NCBI GenBank assembly: GCA_963703745.1
Contig: CAVPFL010000007.1
Span: 124,001-188,000 of the forward strand
DNA from: AP-15 sp963703745
GTDB lineage: Bacteria > Pseudomonadota > Alphaproteobacteria > ATCC43930 > CGMCC-115725
Length of the DNA: 64,000 nucleotides
Direction of reading: 5' to 3'
Shown: one piece after another, positions 62,862 to 64,000 of the stretch
How positions within the stretch are numbered: position 1 is the stretch's first letter
Layout: the number at the start of each line of letters is the position of its first letter
Program-made: the position numbers and the translations under genes
The notes under the pieces: generated by a model
Databases searched by the model: none
The model's input: the letters and a program-made list of their open reading frames with translations, nothing else
What the model was told of the DNA's origin: nothing

Positions 62862-64000
62862 TTATCGCGGTGTCGCAGTGGCGAAATCCGTGCTTGACGT
62901 CAGCTCACCAGTCGCAAAGGCAAGAGCCGCTGCGTTGATCAGCGACTGCGCGTGCGCCCGTGCCACTGCAGCGCGCGCCGTGGCGAGACCCGTCTGCGCG
63001 GAGGTCGCGTCGGTCAACGTCCCCACACCGTGCGCATAGGAATCGCTGGCGCTGTGGAAGGCAGCCTCGGATGCCGTCTGCAGCGCGATGGCGGCATCGT
63101 ATTGCTGCAGCCCCGTATCGACCTGATCGTAGGCGAGCGCCACCTCGCGCAAAGCCTGGTCGGTGCGTTCCTTTAGCGCGGCCGCCGTCTCTTCTCGCTT
63201 CGACTGGGCGAGGGCTAATTTATTCTGCAGCAATCCGCCTTCGTAGAGCGGCCATTCGAACTTCAGCAACGCCGCGCCCTGCGGCTTCTCGACCGGGAAA
63301 TAGGGCGAATTATTCACGTTGAGCTGGCCGATATTCCCCTGCACGTTCGCGCTCAGCGAAACTTTCGGGAACAGGGCGGCGCGTGCGGCCGCGATTTCCG
63401 CATCCGATGCGCGCAGCTTCGCCACGTTGGCGAGCAGGTCGGGCCGCTGGCGCAGCGCGTCGCTGAGCACGTCGTCGACCGCGCGTGCGGTGCGCGGCGG
63501 CAGCGGGCGCTCGGTCGCGTCCGCCACGCGCAGCTTCGTGGTCGGCGGCAGATCCATCGCCGCAAGAAGGGTGTACATCGCGTCGTGCTGAGCCGTGTCG
63601 GCCTGCGCGAGATCGTATTGCGCTTGCGCGGTCCCGCGGCGGGCGAGCTGCACATCAACGATGGTGTCGAGGCCGCGACCGAACAGTGCCTCGGCGGATT
63701 GCTGCACCACTTTCGCATCGGCCAAACCTTGCTGCGCCGCGCGCAATGCCGTATCGGCGCCGTCCAGCGTGAAGTACGCGCGGGCCACGTTGAAGATCAG
63801 CTGCTGATGCGCCGCCGTGAACGCCACATTTCCGGCGATCGAAATCTGGCCCGCCGCCTCGACCGCGGCTGCGCGGCCGCCGAAATCGAGCAGCAGATAG
63901 TTTACGGCGAGCTGCGGGATGAACTCCTGAGCGTTGTAGACGATAAAGCCTTGGGGAACGAGGTTGCTGGGGAACGGTGTGACGAAGTGCTCCCAGCCGG
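62862..64000 (-). CDS. TolC-family outer-membrane efflux protein, 5' end beyond the window
   Basis: About 380 residues are visible, open to the window edge (first residues WEHFVTPFPSNLVPQGFIVY). Two outer-membrane-efflux (OEP) repeats are seen: LIFNVARAYFTLDGADTALR and AAQQGLADAKVVQQSAEALF, then VQLARRGTAQAQYDLAQADT, and a second set from RPDLLANVAKLRASDAEIAA, ARAALFPKVSLSANVQG, to YDQVDTGLQQYDAAIALQTA, YAHGVGTLTDATSAQTGLAT. Forms the outer-membrane channel of an RND or ABC efflux system. The pump genes would lie beyond position 64000. Ends TGA at 62862. Confidence 0.92.
   Translation of the reverse strand, partial: GWEHFVTPFPSNLVPQGFIVYNAQEFIPQLAVNYLLLDFGGRAAAVEAAGQISIAGNVAFTAAHQQLIFNVARAYFTLDGADTALRAAQQGLADAKVVQQSAEALFGRGLDTIVDVQLARRGTAQAQYDLAQADTAQHDAMYTLLAAMDLPPTTKLRVADATERPLPPRTARAVDDVLSDALRQRPDLLANVAKLRASDAEIAAARAALFPKVSLSANVQGNIGQLNVNNSPYFPVEKPQGAALLKFEWPLYEGGLLQNKLALAQSKREETAAALKERTDQALREVALAYDQVDTGLQQYDAAIALQTASEAAFHSASDSYAHGVGTLTDATSAQTGLATARAAVARAHAQSLINAAALAFATGELTSSTDFATATPR

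Noticed and set aside
1..64000. CRISPR array, rRNA operon or replication origin
   Set aside because: No regularly spaced repeats, rRNA-like blocks, DnaA boxes or plasmid replication genes were seen.

Overview
This is a GC-rich (about 60% or more) stretch that looks alphaproteobacterial. The clues are a hopanoid-transporter (HpnN-type) end, CsbD, PRC-barrel and Hsp20 stress genes, an alphaproteobacterial-type DUF3489-DUF2924-serine recombinase cassette, and IS630, IS110, IS256, IS1595 and IS6-like elements. I would guess Hyphomicrobiales or Rhodospirillales, but the sequence alone does not fix the order. I saw no rRNA, no complete tRNA and no CRISPR array.

Layout. 1-3.6 kb: the end of hpnN, an acyltransferase, small secreted proteins. 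3.9-8.4 kb: a minus-strand trehalose/glycogen operon (small gene, treZ, debranching enzyme). 8.4-10.2 kb: small stress proteins and dispersed repeats. 10.2-13 kb: IS630 and IS110 side by side. 13-25 kb: many small secreted, membrane and stress genes mixed with remnants, a second IS630, and an ECF sigma factor. 25-35.4 kb: an IS256 remnant, a duplicated MscS channel, an OmpL-like porin, two DUF1254 proteins, an OmpA lipoprotein and two tandem AraC regulators. 36-39 kb: the recombinase cassette. 39-55 kb: a gene graveyard with Ku, an adenylate cyclase split by IS1595, an ABC ATPase, a ParB-type DNA methyltransferase, IS6, SnoaL, DUF1501 and a DUF1778/GNAT toxin-antitoxin pair, among which two MFS transporters and a hemolysin-III protein survive. 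55.3-62 kb: a minus-strand sugar-phosphate operon (malQ, tal, pgi, pgl, rpiB, mutarotase). 62.8 kb to the end: a TolC-type protein cut by the window edge.

How it fits together. The two carbohydrate blocks are complementary. Debranching enzyme, TreZ and MalQ release or convert maltodextrins. Mutarotase, Pgi, Pgl, RpiB and Tal feed the products into the pentose phosphate pathway. The small CsbD, PRC-barrel, Hsp20, DUF883-like and sigma-factor genes suggest a general-stress neighbourhood.

A striking property is the number of broken genes: more than 20 reading frames can be followed across one- or two-base shifts or single stop codons, several of them in short homopolymer or dinucleotide runs. 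Some large genes beside them (treZ, the debranching enzyme, pgi, tal, the serine recombinase) are intact. Real decay and consensus errors are probably both possible, and this is flagged in the findings. The most unusual signals are small GC-rich palindromes inserted in frame in two neighbouring transposase genes, an eight-copy TAGTTTCCGA repeat, and three tRNA-3'-end-like sequences in the decayed region after the recombinase.
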